Source: Firmicutes bacterium HGW-Firmicutes-1 (GTDB lineage Bacteria > Bacillota > Clostridia > Lachnospirales > Vallitaleaceae). Taken from it: a DNA stretch of 64,000 bases. The notes below the pieces were generated by a model. The model saw only the letters and a list, made by a program, of their open reading frames with translations. It was not told where the DNA came from and searched no databases. Shown piece after piece: positions 34,874 through 42,799 of this stretch (position 1 is the first letter of the stretch; every line of letters starts with the position of its first letter). The stretch lies in assembly GCA_002841625.1 (NCBI GenBank), contig PHAG01000012.1:1-64000 (forward strand), written 5' to 3'. A program made the translations under genes and the position numbers.

Positions 34874-35731
34874 ATGATTTTACAAGAGTATTTAGCAGAG
34901 GATATTAAAAAAATGGATTACAATCAGTTAATAGGCTTGGTAAAGGAAACCAATAGACCACCTGGGGGTTTTAACAGTATAAAATTGTTGGCATTAAGTG
35001 CATTTTTAACACCCAATAGCAGGGTGCTTGAAATAGGAACAAGTACGGGGATAACCTCAATTGAATTAGCCAAACTTGTAGGCTGTAAAATTAAGGCGAT
35101 TGATATCAATCCAGTTAGTATTGAAGAAGCAAAGAAAAGAGCCAAGGCCGAAGGTGTTGATAACTTAATAGAATTTGAAGTTCAAGATGCAACAAATACA
35201 ACCTTTCCTGACAACTTCTTTGATATGGTTTTCTGTGGGAATGTAACCTCTCTCATTGAACAGAGAGAAAAGGCTTTTGCTGAATATATTCGTGTGCTTA
35301 AGAAAAATGGTTTTATAGCGGCCATTCCTATGTATTACATAAAAAAACCATCTAAAGAATTAATTGAAGACGTATCAGCTGCAATACAAGTTAATATTAT
35401 CCCCTGGGATAGAAAGTATTGGTTTGAATTCTTTAAGGACGAAAAAATAGAATTATGTTGGTATGAAAATTATCAATTTGATACTATTAAGACTGAAGAT
35501 GTTCATGCTTTTTCGGATGAAATATTAAAAAGAGACCATCTAAAGTGTTTGAAATTGGAGGCTTATGAAGTGCTTAAGAAAAAATATAGAGAGTTTATGA
35601 TGCTATTTAGGGATAATTTAAGTCATATGGGTTACAGTTTAATGTTAATCAGAAAAACACAATATGAAGTGGATAATGAACTTTTCACATCAAGCATCAT
35701 TACTGATGATAATCAAGTATATGGTTATTAA
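34874..35731 (+). CDS. SAM-dependent class I methyltransferase
   Basis: 285 residues. SAM-binding motif I is VLEIGTSTGITSIELAK, motif II/acidic ribose contact is KIKAIDINP, and DNFFDMVFCGNVTSL plus YIRVLKKNGFIAAIP complete the Rossmann methyltransferase core (residues ~40-165). The C-terminal ~110 residues are variable and should give substrate choice. AAGGAG precedes the ATG. Its place between the candidate precursor and the DHH gene suggests tailoring of the product; the atom methylated is unknown. Confidence 0.85.
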   Translation: MILQEYLAEDIKKMDYNQLIGLVKETNRPPGGFNSIKLLALSAFLTPNSRVLEIGTSTGITSIELAKLVGCKIKAIDINPVSIEEAKKRAKAEGVDNLIEFEVQDATNTTFPDNFFDMVFCGNVTSLIEQREKAFAEYIRVLKKNGFIAAIPMYYIKKPSKELIEDVSAAIQVNIIPWDRKYWFEFFKDEKIELCWYENYQFDTIKTEDVHAFSDEILKRDHLKCLKLEAYEVLKKKYREFMMLFRDNLSHMGYSLMLIRKTQYEVDNELFTSSIITDDNQVYGY

Positions 35732-35749
35732 TTAATAGGGAGGTATATG

Positions 35750-36739
35750 ATGCGTGAGGTATGTATTATATCCCATTCTGGAGATCCAGATGGCATTTTT
35801 TCACAGGCACTTTTGTTAAAGCATACAAGAAACGCAGTTTCTCGTATTCATAGTTTTATGATTGAAAATGATGAAATCATCCAACTCCTAAAGCGTGATG
35901 AAATAAGAAATTGTAGTGAATTGTATATTGCAGATTTGCCGCTAAATGAAGCGGCTATAACTGATAGTGAATTATTAGAATTATTGTCAGATAAAGATTT
36001 ATATTATTATGATCACCATTATTTGAGCAACAGTAGAGACAATCTTTTGAAGAATATTTGCAAAGTTTACTTGAGAGAAGAGGCAGTTTGTGCAGCTAAA
36101 ATTATCTCTCGAGTTCTTTTTCCATTAGAGCCATATCCCGAATTTGTATCTGAAATAGCACAAGCTTGTGATTTTAATATTATAAATGACAGGTTTTGGG
36201 TAGGCCAGAAATTAAGAAGAATAATAAGCGTAATATCAATTGATGAAAGAGATGAACTTGTAGATGATATTATTCGAGGAACATGGTTTGACGGAATGAA
36301 TCTTCATGAAAAATATGTGGCTAAAGAAAGTGAAGCTAATAAGTTGGAAAAGGCTGCGATTATGTTTATGAATGAAATGACAGAATTATTTGAGATTAAA
36401 GATTACAAATTTGCGATTTCATATGCATCACAAATTTTATACATGAAGCCTGGTCTAAGCAATTTAGCAGTATGCAATCCTCAATGTGATGCGGTCATTG
36501 TTTTATATGAGGGAAAGTCTGATGTATTATTAACAGCTGCATTAGGAATAAATGCAAATGCAATACCCATTTTGGAATATTGTGTTTATAAAGGAGGTGG
36601 AGGTAGAAATAACGCAGGAGGATATAAGTTAGAAAAAGAAAAAATAATAAGTCGTGAAAACTATCTAGAAATCAAGAACCATATTATAAAGGATTTTACA
36701 GAGTATTTAAAAACAATTGAATTTGAATATAATTATTAA
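35750..36739 (+). CDS. DHH/DHHA1 family phosphoesterase
   Basis: 329 residues with the DHH metal-dependent phosphoesterase signature: SHSGDPDGIFSQ (DxD motif, with Ser/Gly altered from HxDxDG), ADLP, YYDHH (the DHH motif), and a DHHA1 substrate domain ending in GGGGRNNAGGYKL. Family members cleave nanoRNA, pAp or cyclic dinucleotides with Mn. The altered first motif (HSGDPDG) keeps both Asp. In this locus it may clear AMP-type by-products or hydrolyse a nucleotide intermediate, an inference. The start at 35750 gives better spacing to GGGAGG than the ATG at 35747. Confidence 0.82.
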   Translation: MREVCIISHSGDPDGIFSQALLLKHTRNAVSRIHSFMIENDEIIQLLKRDEIRNCSELYIADLPLNEAAITDSELLELLSDKDLYYYDHHYLSNSRDNLLKNICKVYLREEAVCAAKIISRVLFPLEPYPEFVSEIAQACDFNIINDRFWVGQKLRRIISVISIDERDELVDDIIRGTWFDGMNLHEKYVAKESEANKLEKAAIMFMNEMTELFEIKDYKFAISYASQILYMKPGLSNLAVCNPQCDAVIVLYEGKSDVLLTAALGINANAIPILEYCVYKGGGGRNNAGGYKLEKEKIISRENYLEIKNHIIKDFTEYLKTIEFEYNY

Positions 36740-36813
36740 TTATAACCGTATTTAAAGTAAGTTTATGATTGTACATAAGAGGTTTCTAATGATATAAATT
36801 ATAGGAGAAGAAA

Positions 36814-38298
36814 ATGGAAAAATCAATACATCTACCAGTTATTGTAGGCGGTAAAAAAGTATATCCAAATGAGGATAGAGAGAACTATATTATTTCATAT
36901 GATTCGGGTGTTAAAGTTGTAATTCCTACAATTACAAATGAGGAAATTCAACAATTACAAGAATCAAATAAATATATATTACATGATTTAAATATTCAAG
37001 AAATCATATCTTTTTTTGTGAAAGTTGGAAAATTTTGGAGAGTAAATAATTTAAACAATCCTTTATATGAAGAGGCACTTGTAAATTTATGTTTAATCAA
37101 TGGCTACGATAAAAAGATGGCAATAAGAGAGTTAAACATTATTGGGTCAGCTTGTTCACAGTTATCGGGAATGTATGACTTGATTGATCTTGAACTTGGA
37201 AATAGATTCTATTTAGAAGAATGGGTTCCACGAGGAGATGTCTTAGTTCATGTTCAGCCAGTAGGAAACGTATTAAATATTATGGTTGGGAATGTACCTG
37301 TTTCAGGGATAATGTCATTACTTAGAAGCAGCCTTACAAAAAACCAAACAATTGCAAAAATACCTAAAAGAGATCCTATTACGGTAATGTATTTTGTCAT
37401 GTCTATGATAGAGTTATTCCCAGACCATCCTATCACAAGATCAATGAATGTATTGTATTGGCCTGGTGGTAATGAAATCGAATCCACAATTATAGATATG
37501 GCAAATGCTGTATGTGTTTGGGGAAGCGAACAAGCAGTGAAAAGTATACGTTCAAAGGTTAAAAATGGTGTAAATGTAGTTGAATTTGGTCCAAAGATGA
37601 GTTATGCATTAGTGGGGAAAGAATCTGTTAACTGCGAAAAAGTTGCAATAGACCTTGCACACGATATTTCAATATACAATCAAGAAGCTTGTTTTTCACC
37701 ACAAATTGCATTCGTTGAAGGAAATTACAAGTTGTTTATTGAGCATCTAAAAATGGGTTTAAAGTTATATAGCAAATTATTTCCAAAAGGAACAATTATT
37801 GCTGATGCCAATGCACATGTATCTCGGACAAGGTTAGAAGCGTTATATAATGGCAACGAAGTATATTATGATGACCAGAAGGAATGGACTATTATTACCA
37901 TTAACAGCTTAGATGAGATTAACGAACACCCTCTTAATCGAGTTATTTTCGTTAAACCTATAAAGAATATCACGGACTGTCTTGAATATATTGATGAAAC
38001 TGTTCAAACTATTGCAATTTCTCCATGGGACAGAAATGTAGAAATAAGAGAAATTGCAACCTTAAAAGGTGCAGCAAAAGTTACTGAAATAGGATTAGTA
38101 GAAGCAATGAGAAATGGATCAACACATGATAACGTATACCCAATGCAGCATTTAGTAAGATGGGTATGTGTTGAAAGAGGTTGTGATTACTGGGGTAAAT
38201 ACATTGAGGATGGGCCTTTAGACACTACTAAATGGATTATGATGAATGAAAAGGAATTAGAAAACATTGATGCTTACTTAGAAAATGATGTAATCTGA
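36814..38298 (+). CDS. luxC: LuxC-like acyl-CoA/acyl-protein reductase
   Basis: 494 residues, the length of Vibrio LuxC. It is an aldehyde-dehydrogenase-superfamily enzyme that reduces the acyl group presented by LuxE to a fatty aldehyde with NADPH. Clear LuxC blocks: LPVIVGGKKV at the start, YDLIDLELGNRFYLEEWVPRG, AGNVP-type VGNVPVSGIMSLLRSSLTKNQ, MNVLYWPGGNEIE, VEFGPKMSYALVG, and IYNQEACFSPQ whose Cys293 fits the catalytic Cys of LuxC. It lies apart from luxE/luxD with RiPP-type genes between, all on one strand. AGGAGAAG precedes the ATG. Confidence 0.92.
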   Translation: MEKSIHLPVIVGGKKVYPNEDRENYIISYDSGVKVVIPTITNEEIQQLQESNKYILHDLNIQEIISFFVKVGKFWRVNNLNNPLYEEALVNLCLINGYDKKMAIRELNIIGSACSQLSGMYDLIDLELGNRFYLEEWVPRGDVLVHVQPVGNVLNIMVGNVPVSGIMSLLRSSLTKNQTIAKIPKRDPITVMYFVMSMIELFPDHPITRSMNVLYWPGGNEIESTIIDMANAVCVWGSEQAVKSIRSKVKNGVNVVEFGPKMSYALVGKESVNCEKVAIDLAHDISIYNQEACFSPQIAFVEGNYKLFIEHLKMGLKLYSKLFPKGTIIADANAHVSRTRLEALYNGNEVYYDDQKEWTIITINSLDEINEHPLNRVIFVKPIKNITDCLEYIDETVQTIAISPWDRNVEIREIATLKGAAKVTEIGLVEAMRNGSTHDNVYPMQHLVRWVCVERGCDYWGKYIEDGPLDTTKWIMMNEKELENIDAYLENDVI

Positions 38299-38313
38299 AT
38301 TGAGGTGGAAATT

Positions 38314-39110
38314 GTGAGAGAAAGCAATGATATTATTGAAGTCAAAAACTTATGATTTTCCTATAAAATGAACGAAGATTACAAGGCGCTTGACAAACTG
38401 AAATTTTCTATAAAAAAGGCGAAATTACTGTGATTATGGGAGCAAGTGATGCTGGTAAATCTACGCTGCTTTGTTGCTTCAATGGTTTAATACCCAATTT
38501 TACAAAAGGGCATTATCAAGAGGTTTTTGTGTGTTGTAAAAATCTAAAGGAAGAGAGGGTTGGGACGCTTACAAAGGGCATTGGTTTAGTATTTCAAGAT
38601 ATTGAGTTACAGCTTTTTTCAACAAATACGCTACTGAAATTAGCCTTTTGTCCGGAAACCTTTGTGGTTTCTAAGGAGGAAATAGAAGATAGAATTCATA
38701 GTGTTTGTAAAAATATTAACTTAGAGGGTTTTGATAATAGAGAACCGGCGCATTCAGCTTGATGATTAAAATCTATGGCAAAGAATAAATTTGTATTGTT
38801 ACAGTATTAAGTGCCATTACTTGTGACGTTATAGTTGGTTGGGGGCAAGAAATATTTAAAATATTACCGTTTGCACCTATTACTTCAATTATAGTTAATG
38901 ATATTATACCACTACTTGCTAAGCATTATTATTGGTACTTTATACAAGAATAATTGGGTAGATATTATGGAAATGACGCCGGTTAAGAACAAATTAACTG
39001 TTTTGGTACTTTATTAATGGTTGTTGGGATTATAAGAGCAGTTACACTTGGTTTTGTAATTGGATTAACAAAATATGATAAGGTTATGTTTGTCAGGGTA
39101 TAGGAAAGGG
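38314..39110 (+). pseudogene. Decayed ECF/CbiO-type ABC transporter
   Basis: A GTG start with GAGGTGG upstream opens an ATPase (ESNDIIEVKNL) that stops after 13 codons at TGA 38353. It then needs a readthrough and a frameshift to continue into Walker A (IMGASDAGKSTLL) and the Q-loop VFQDIELQLFS typical of EcfA/CbiO. The frame ends at 38762 before any LSGGQ signature or Walker B. From ~38800 to 39110, short broken frames encode hydrophobic segments (VVGIIRAVTLGFVIGL), probably a membrane component. Several independent disruptions mean the transporter is lost. 39111-39225 holds nothing recognised. Confidence 0.8.
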
Positions 39111-39225
39111 TATAAACGGATCATCAAATATAATTATATTAGTAGGTTCATGAGTAATACTAATGTTAATAGGTGTTCATTTGCAAGGGAAATCATGGAA
39201 GTACGAGTGAAAAAGGAGAGTATAT

Positions 39226-39426
39226 ATGCGAGTAAATGTGAATGGAAAAATAACTAATGTTAGTAAAAATGAAAAACTTTTAGATTTGTTGGAACAAATT
39301 GAATTAAATCCAAAGTCAGTAGTAATAGTATATAATGGAGAAACATTACCCAGAGATGAGTGGGATGCAGCTCATTTAAAAGAAGAGGATACAATAGAAA
39401 TTATAAAGTTTATAGTTGGAGGTTGA
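39226..39426 (+). CDS. ThiS-like sulfur-carrier protein
   Basis: 66 residues of ubiquitin-like beta-grasp type: MRVNVNGKITNVSKNEKLLD, VVIVYNGETLPRDEWD, EEDTIEIIKFIVGG. The C-terminal Gly-Gly is the site that an E1-like enzyme adenylates and converts to a thiocarboxylate, a deliverable sulfur. It lies five bases before the ThiF-like gene. There is no thiG, thiH or other thiamine gene nearby, so it is more likely to serve the YcaO/TfuA pair than thiamine. AAAGGAGAG precedes the ATG. Confidence 0.88.
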   Translation: MRVNVNGKITNVSKNEKLLDLLEQIELNPKSVVIVYNGETLPRDEWDAAHLKEEDTIEIIKFIVGG

Positions 39427-39431
39427 TATCT

Positions 39432-40229
39432 ATGTCCACCGATATATATAATCTGATAAATGAGAAAGAAGTGCAAAGGTATTCAAGACAAATTATGCTT
39501 AAGGGTGTAGGCATAGAAGGACAAAAAAAGTTAAAGAATGCAAAGGTATTAGTTGTAGGCACTGGAGGACTTGGATCTCCAATTTTATATTATCTAGCGG
39601 CTGTAGGTGTTGGAACTCTTGGGATAGTAGATTTTGACATAGTTAATCGTACCAACCTACAGAGACAAATACTTCATTATGAAAAAGATCTTTCAAGATA
39701 TAAAGTAGACTCTGCAGAGGAGAAATTGTTAGAGCTTAATAATAATATTAAAATTATTAAACATAAGCAAAAAATTGATGAATTTAATATTGAAAAAATT
39801 ATAATTGATTATGATATTGTTGTTGATGCAGTTGATAATTTGAAATCTAGATATATTATTAACGATTTCTGCCATTTTTTGAATAAGCCACTGGTTGAAG
39901 GTGCTGTATCAGGTTTTGAGGGCATATTGTTAACAATTTTGCCCTCCTTTAAAACCTGTTGTTATAGATGTTTATTTCCAGAACAAGAAGAAGAGGCTGT
40001 TACATACGGAAGTGAAAACGGTATATTAGGGGCAGTTGCTGGCGGTCTTGGAAGTCTTATGGCATTAGAGGTTATAAAGCTAATATTAGGTATAGGAACA
40101 CCTTTAACAAACAAAGTATTTGTTTATGATGGTTTAAATTTAAAATTTAGAGAAATAGAAATCGCTCATAAAAAAGATTGCATATTATGTGGTGAAGCAC
40201 CACAATTAAAACGAGAGTTTTATTACTGA
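39432..40229 (+). CDS. ThiF/MoeB-like E1 adenylyltransferase
   Basis: 265 residues. The nucleotide-binding loop GTGGLGSPILYYLAAVGVG, then DFDIVNRTNLQRQILH with the Arg/Gln residues of E1 enzymes, and zinc Cys pairs in CYRC and CILC. It should adenylate the C-terminal Gly of the adjacent ThiS-like protein. At the position of the ThiF persulfide Cys there is Ser (TYGSENG), so it is MoeB-like and sulfur must come in via another protein. A distant relative, MccB, builds microcin C on a peptide, worth keeping in mind given the MccF-like gene downstream. ATG 39432 follows GGAGG. Confidence 0.88.
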   Translation: MSTDIYNLINEKEVQRYSRQIMLKGVGIEGQKKLKNAKVLVVGTGGLGSPILYYLAAVGVGTLGIVDFDIVNRTNLQRQILHYEKDLSRYKVDSAEEKLLELNNNIKIIKHKQKIDEFNIEKIIIDYDIVVDAVDNLKSRYIINDFCHFLNKPLVEGAVSGFEGILLTILPSFKTCCYRCLFPEQEEEAVTYGSENGILGAVAGGLGSLMALEVIKLILGIGTPLTNKVFVYDGLNLKFREIEIAHKKDCILCGEAPQLKREFYY

Positions 40230-40271
40230 ATATAATAAGGCACAATTATCTTTGACTATAGTGGAGGCATT

Positions 40272-41750
40272 ATGAAAAAAATAATTACTACTGCTGCCTA
40301 TCCATTCATTCCAGCAGAGCTTAACATGGCACATATGGCAAGTACATATATTCCAGCGGATGTGTATCATAGATTTATGAAATTGCTTGGGTATAATAGT
40401 GTTTTTGTTTCGGCTACGGATGTTCATGGTGTAGCCGTCAAAAATATATTGAAAAATAATGATATGGATTTAGAAGAAATAATTTGCACTTTTCACGAAA
40501 AATATAAAAAGTTATTTTCCTGTTTAAACGTAAAATTCGACACTTACAGCAGAACAGATACCAGGGATGTTGAAGAACTTGTTCGTCAATCTCTTATAAA
40601 GATTAAAGAAAAGGGTTATATTATTAAGAAAGAAAGTAGCAATTACTATTGTAAGCAATGTTCGGAATATCTTCCCAAGAGATTTCGTATTAAGACTCAA
40701 GAATTTACCCAAACAAATAAGATGAAGTTAAGTGGTAATCAAGAGGACATGTGCTGTTTTTTTTGTGGTAATACAGAAATTGCAGAACAAAAAATTGATC
40801 ATTGGTTTCTTGACATTCCTAAAGGCAAAGAGATTATTAGTGAGATAGTTACAAAACAAACTAATAAAAACGTAAAAACATATTTAGAATCTGTAATCAA
40901 TTTAGGTCTAAAGGAATGGGATTTTACAAGAGAGGACTATATAGGGATTAGGATTCCATTTGAAGAAAAAGAACAATATATTTATTTATGGTATGAGTCT
41001 TTGATTGCATATATGACACTCTTTGATAGAGAGGAAGATGTAGAACTTAGGCACTTTATGGGTAAAAATATTATTTACTATCATGGCATTATTTGGCCAT
41101 TACTTTTAAGGGAAGGTTTAAATATTAAAAATATGGATATGCATATTTGTGCAAAGGGATTTATGAATATTACAAAATCAGACTCAGTACTAATAGATAT
41201 TGAAAAAGCTGTTCAAAAATTTGATAAAGATTATTTAAGGTTTTATATTATATATAGAACCCAGGACACAATTGATGATTTTAGTTTTACAGAAAATCAT
41301 TTTAAGCAGATCATAAATAAAGTTTTGTGCCGTCAGCTAGGCGGATTCCTTAATAGGTGTAGAAGTATTTTAATGAAAAATAAAGTAGAAAATGTTCCGA
41401 AATGGAATAAAGAAGACGAGTTATTAACGGACAGTAAGCCTTTATTAGAAGTGGCTATTTTAAATATGAATGTTAATAATGCATTAATGCTTGTAATTGA
41501 GTATATTAAAAAATGCGGAAAATATATTCAATTACATACTATATACAAATCACCTTCTAAGGAACAACTTGGTTTATTATGTCACATGATGGCATCAGTA
41601 ATTATTTTGCTCAAACCTTTTATTCCGGATGTAATAAATAATTACAATATATTTAATAACATAGAATTAAAATCCTTGGATCAATTAGAATTTTTAGAAG
41701 GGGAAAAAGTAATATATAATAATTTGATATGGGAGATGCTTGATGAATAA
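40272..41750 (+). CDS. Degenerate methionyl-tRNA-synthetase-like protein
   Basis: 492 residues, collinear with MetRS but with altered key motifs. The HIGH box is NMAH (in LNMAHMAS) and the KMSKS loop is NITKS. Methionine-pocket residues stay: Asp in SATDVHG, Trp in YIYLWYES, His in NIIYYHGIIWP. The zinc knuckle (CKQC, CCFFC) is kept. In the anticodon domain, the Trp of the LPWQL block (which reads the CAU anticodon in MetRS) is replaced: GKYIQLHT. It probably binds methionine or an analogue without normal tRNA-Met charging. It ends overlapping the MccF-like gene by eight bases. Confidence 0.82.
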   Translation: MKKIITTAAYPFIPAELNMAHMASTYIPADVYHRFMKLLGYNSVFVSATDVHGVAVKNILKNNDMDLEEIICTFHEKYKKLFSCLNVKFDTYSRTDTRDVEELVRQSLIKIKEKGYIIKKESSNYYCKQCSEYLPKRFRIKTQEFTQTNKMKLSGNQEDMCCFFCGNTEIAEQKIDHWFLDIPKGKEIISEIVTKQTNKNVKTYLESVINLGLKEWDFTREDYIGIRIPFEEKEQYIYLWYESLIAYMTLFDREEDVELRHFMGKNIIYYHGIIWPLLLREGLNIKNMDMHICAKGFMNITKSDSVLIDIEKAVQKFDKDYLRFYIIYRTQDTIDDFSFTENHFKQIINKVLCRQLGGFLNRCRSILMKNKVENVPKWNKEDELLTDSKPLLEVAILNMNVNNALMLVIEYIKKCGKYIQLHTIYKSPSKEQLGLLCHMMASVIILLKPFIPDVINNYNIFNNIELKSLDQLEFLEGEKVIYNNLIWEMLDE

Positions 41751-42732
41751 ACGTATAAGAAAAGGTGATACAGTTTATGTATGTGCACCTTCAAATTCCA
41801 TGAGTGATATTAGTGATGAAATGATAAAAATAGGGGTAGAACGATTTAATACATTAGGGTATAATGTAAAAATAGGAAAAAATGCGAATAAAGAAGGGGT
41901 AATGGGAATTGCTTCTTTAGAAGATAGACTTGAAGATTTTGAAGCAGCATTTAACGATGAAAGAATTTCATTGATTATGCCCATTTTTGGAGGGTACAAT
42001 TCTAATGAGTTGTTAAAACACTTAGATTATGGGAAAATAAATCGTTCTGGCAAGACTATCATTGGTTATAGTGATATTACAGCTTTACTGAATGCTATTA
42101 ATATGAAAACGGGTAATAAAATGCTCCATGGTATCTCATTTTCATCTTTTTGTGATCCTAATATTTTTGATGAAGTCGTAAATATTTTTTTGAAAATAAT
42201 TGAGGGAGAAAAAAATATTATTTTAGAGTCTCCAGAATATTGTGCCGAGGATTTATGGTTTTTGAAAAAAAAGTATGGACCTAGAGAAAAATATAAAAAT
42301 ACTGGTTGGCGGATTGTGAAAGAAGGAGAAGCGGAGGGGGAATTAGTAGGAGGTAACATTGATACTTTACTTACTTTGTTGGGTACAGAATTTTTCCCTA
42401 ATATGGACAACAAAATATTATTAATTGAAGCTGAATTTAATCAAAATCCTAAAAAATTTATGCAAATGTTAACACAGCTCATGCAAATGGGATGTTTATC
42501 AATTATAAAAGGTCTAGTAGTAGGAGCTTTTTCACGGACAAACTTATTATATGAGCCCAATGTATTGGACGAAATGTTAATAAGGTATACAAAAGGATAT
42601 AATTACCCTATTATTTCTAACACTCATTTTTCACATATAGATCCAATTTATACGATTCCAATTGGTGGTAGAGTCCATATCGATTGCATTGAGAAGCCGT
42701 CTATATGTATTAAAGATTCTTTGTATGATTGA
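41743..42732 (+). CDS. MccF-like S66 peptidase (LD-carboxypeptidase family)
   Basis: 329 residues of the S66 Ser peptidase family. The nucleophile is Ser110 in GKTIIGYSDITAL, with a late Glu (LLIEAEF) and His (SNTHFSHIDP). The long middle loop (GWRIVKEGEAEGELVGGN) is the MccF type rather than the LdcA type. MccF protects microcin C producers by cutting the amide bond of the processed aminoacyl-nucleotide toxin, which blocks an aminoacyl-tRNA synthetase. Between two MetRS paralogues, a self-immunity job is a natural inference; murein recycling is the alternative. ATG 41743 overlaps the previous stop. Confidence 0.85.
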   Translation: MNKRIRKGDTVYVCAPSNSMSDISDEMIKIGVERFNTLGYNVKIGKNANKEGVMGIASLEDRLEDFEAAFNDERISLIMPIFGGYNSNELLKHLDYGKINRSGKTIIGYSDITALLNAINMKTGNKMLHGISFSSFCDPNIFDEVVNIFLKIIEGEKNIILESPEYCAEDLWFLKKKYGPREKYKNTGWRIVKEGEAEGELVGGNIDTLLTLLGTEFFPNMDNKILLIEAEFNQNPKKFMQMLTQLMQMGCLSIIKGLVVGAFSRTNLLYEPNVLDEMLIRYTKGYNYPIISNTHFSHIDPIYTIPIGGRVHIDCIEKPSICIKDSLYD

Positions 42733-42799
42733 TGATAACTGAAAAATGAGTTTTTAAAAACGAAGTAAGTAAATATAAATAAATGTAAGGAGCTAAACT

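Noticed and set aside
26860-38298. Bioluminescence operon
   Set aside because: luxC, luxD and luxE are present but no luciferase subunit genes luxA/luxB exist in the window, and the neighbours are peptide-modification genes.
39226-40229. Thiamine biosynthesis genes
   Set aside because: ThiS/ThiF types occur, but thiG, thiH, thiC and thiE are absent, and the E1 lacks the ThiF persulfide Cys.
40206-40271. T-box upstream of the MetRS paralogues
   Set aside because: Spacing to the previous genes is too short and no T-box sequence is visible.
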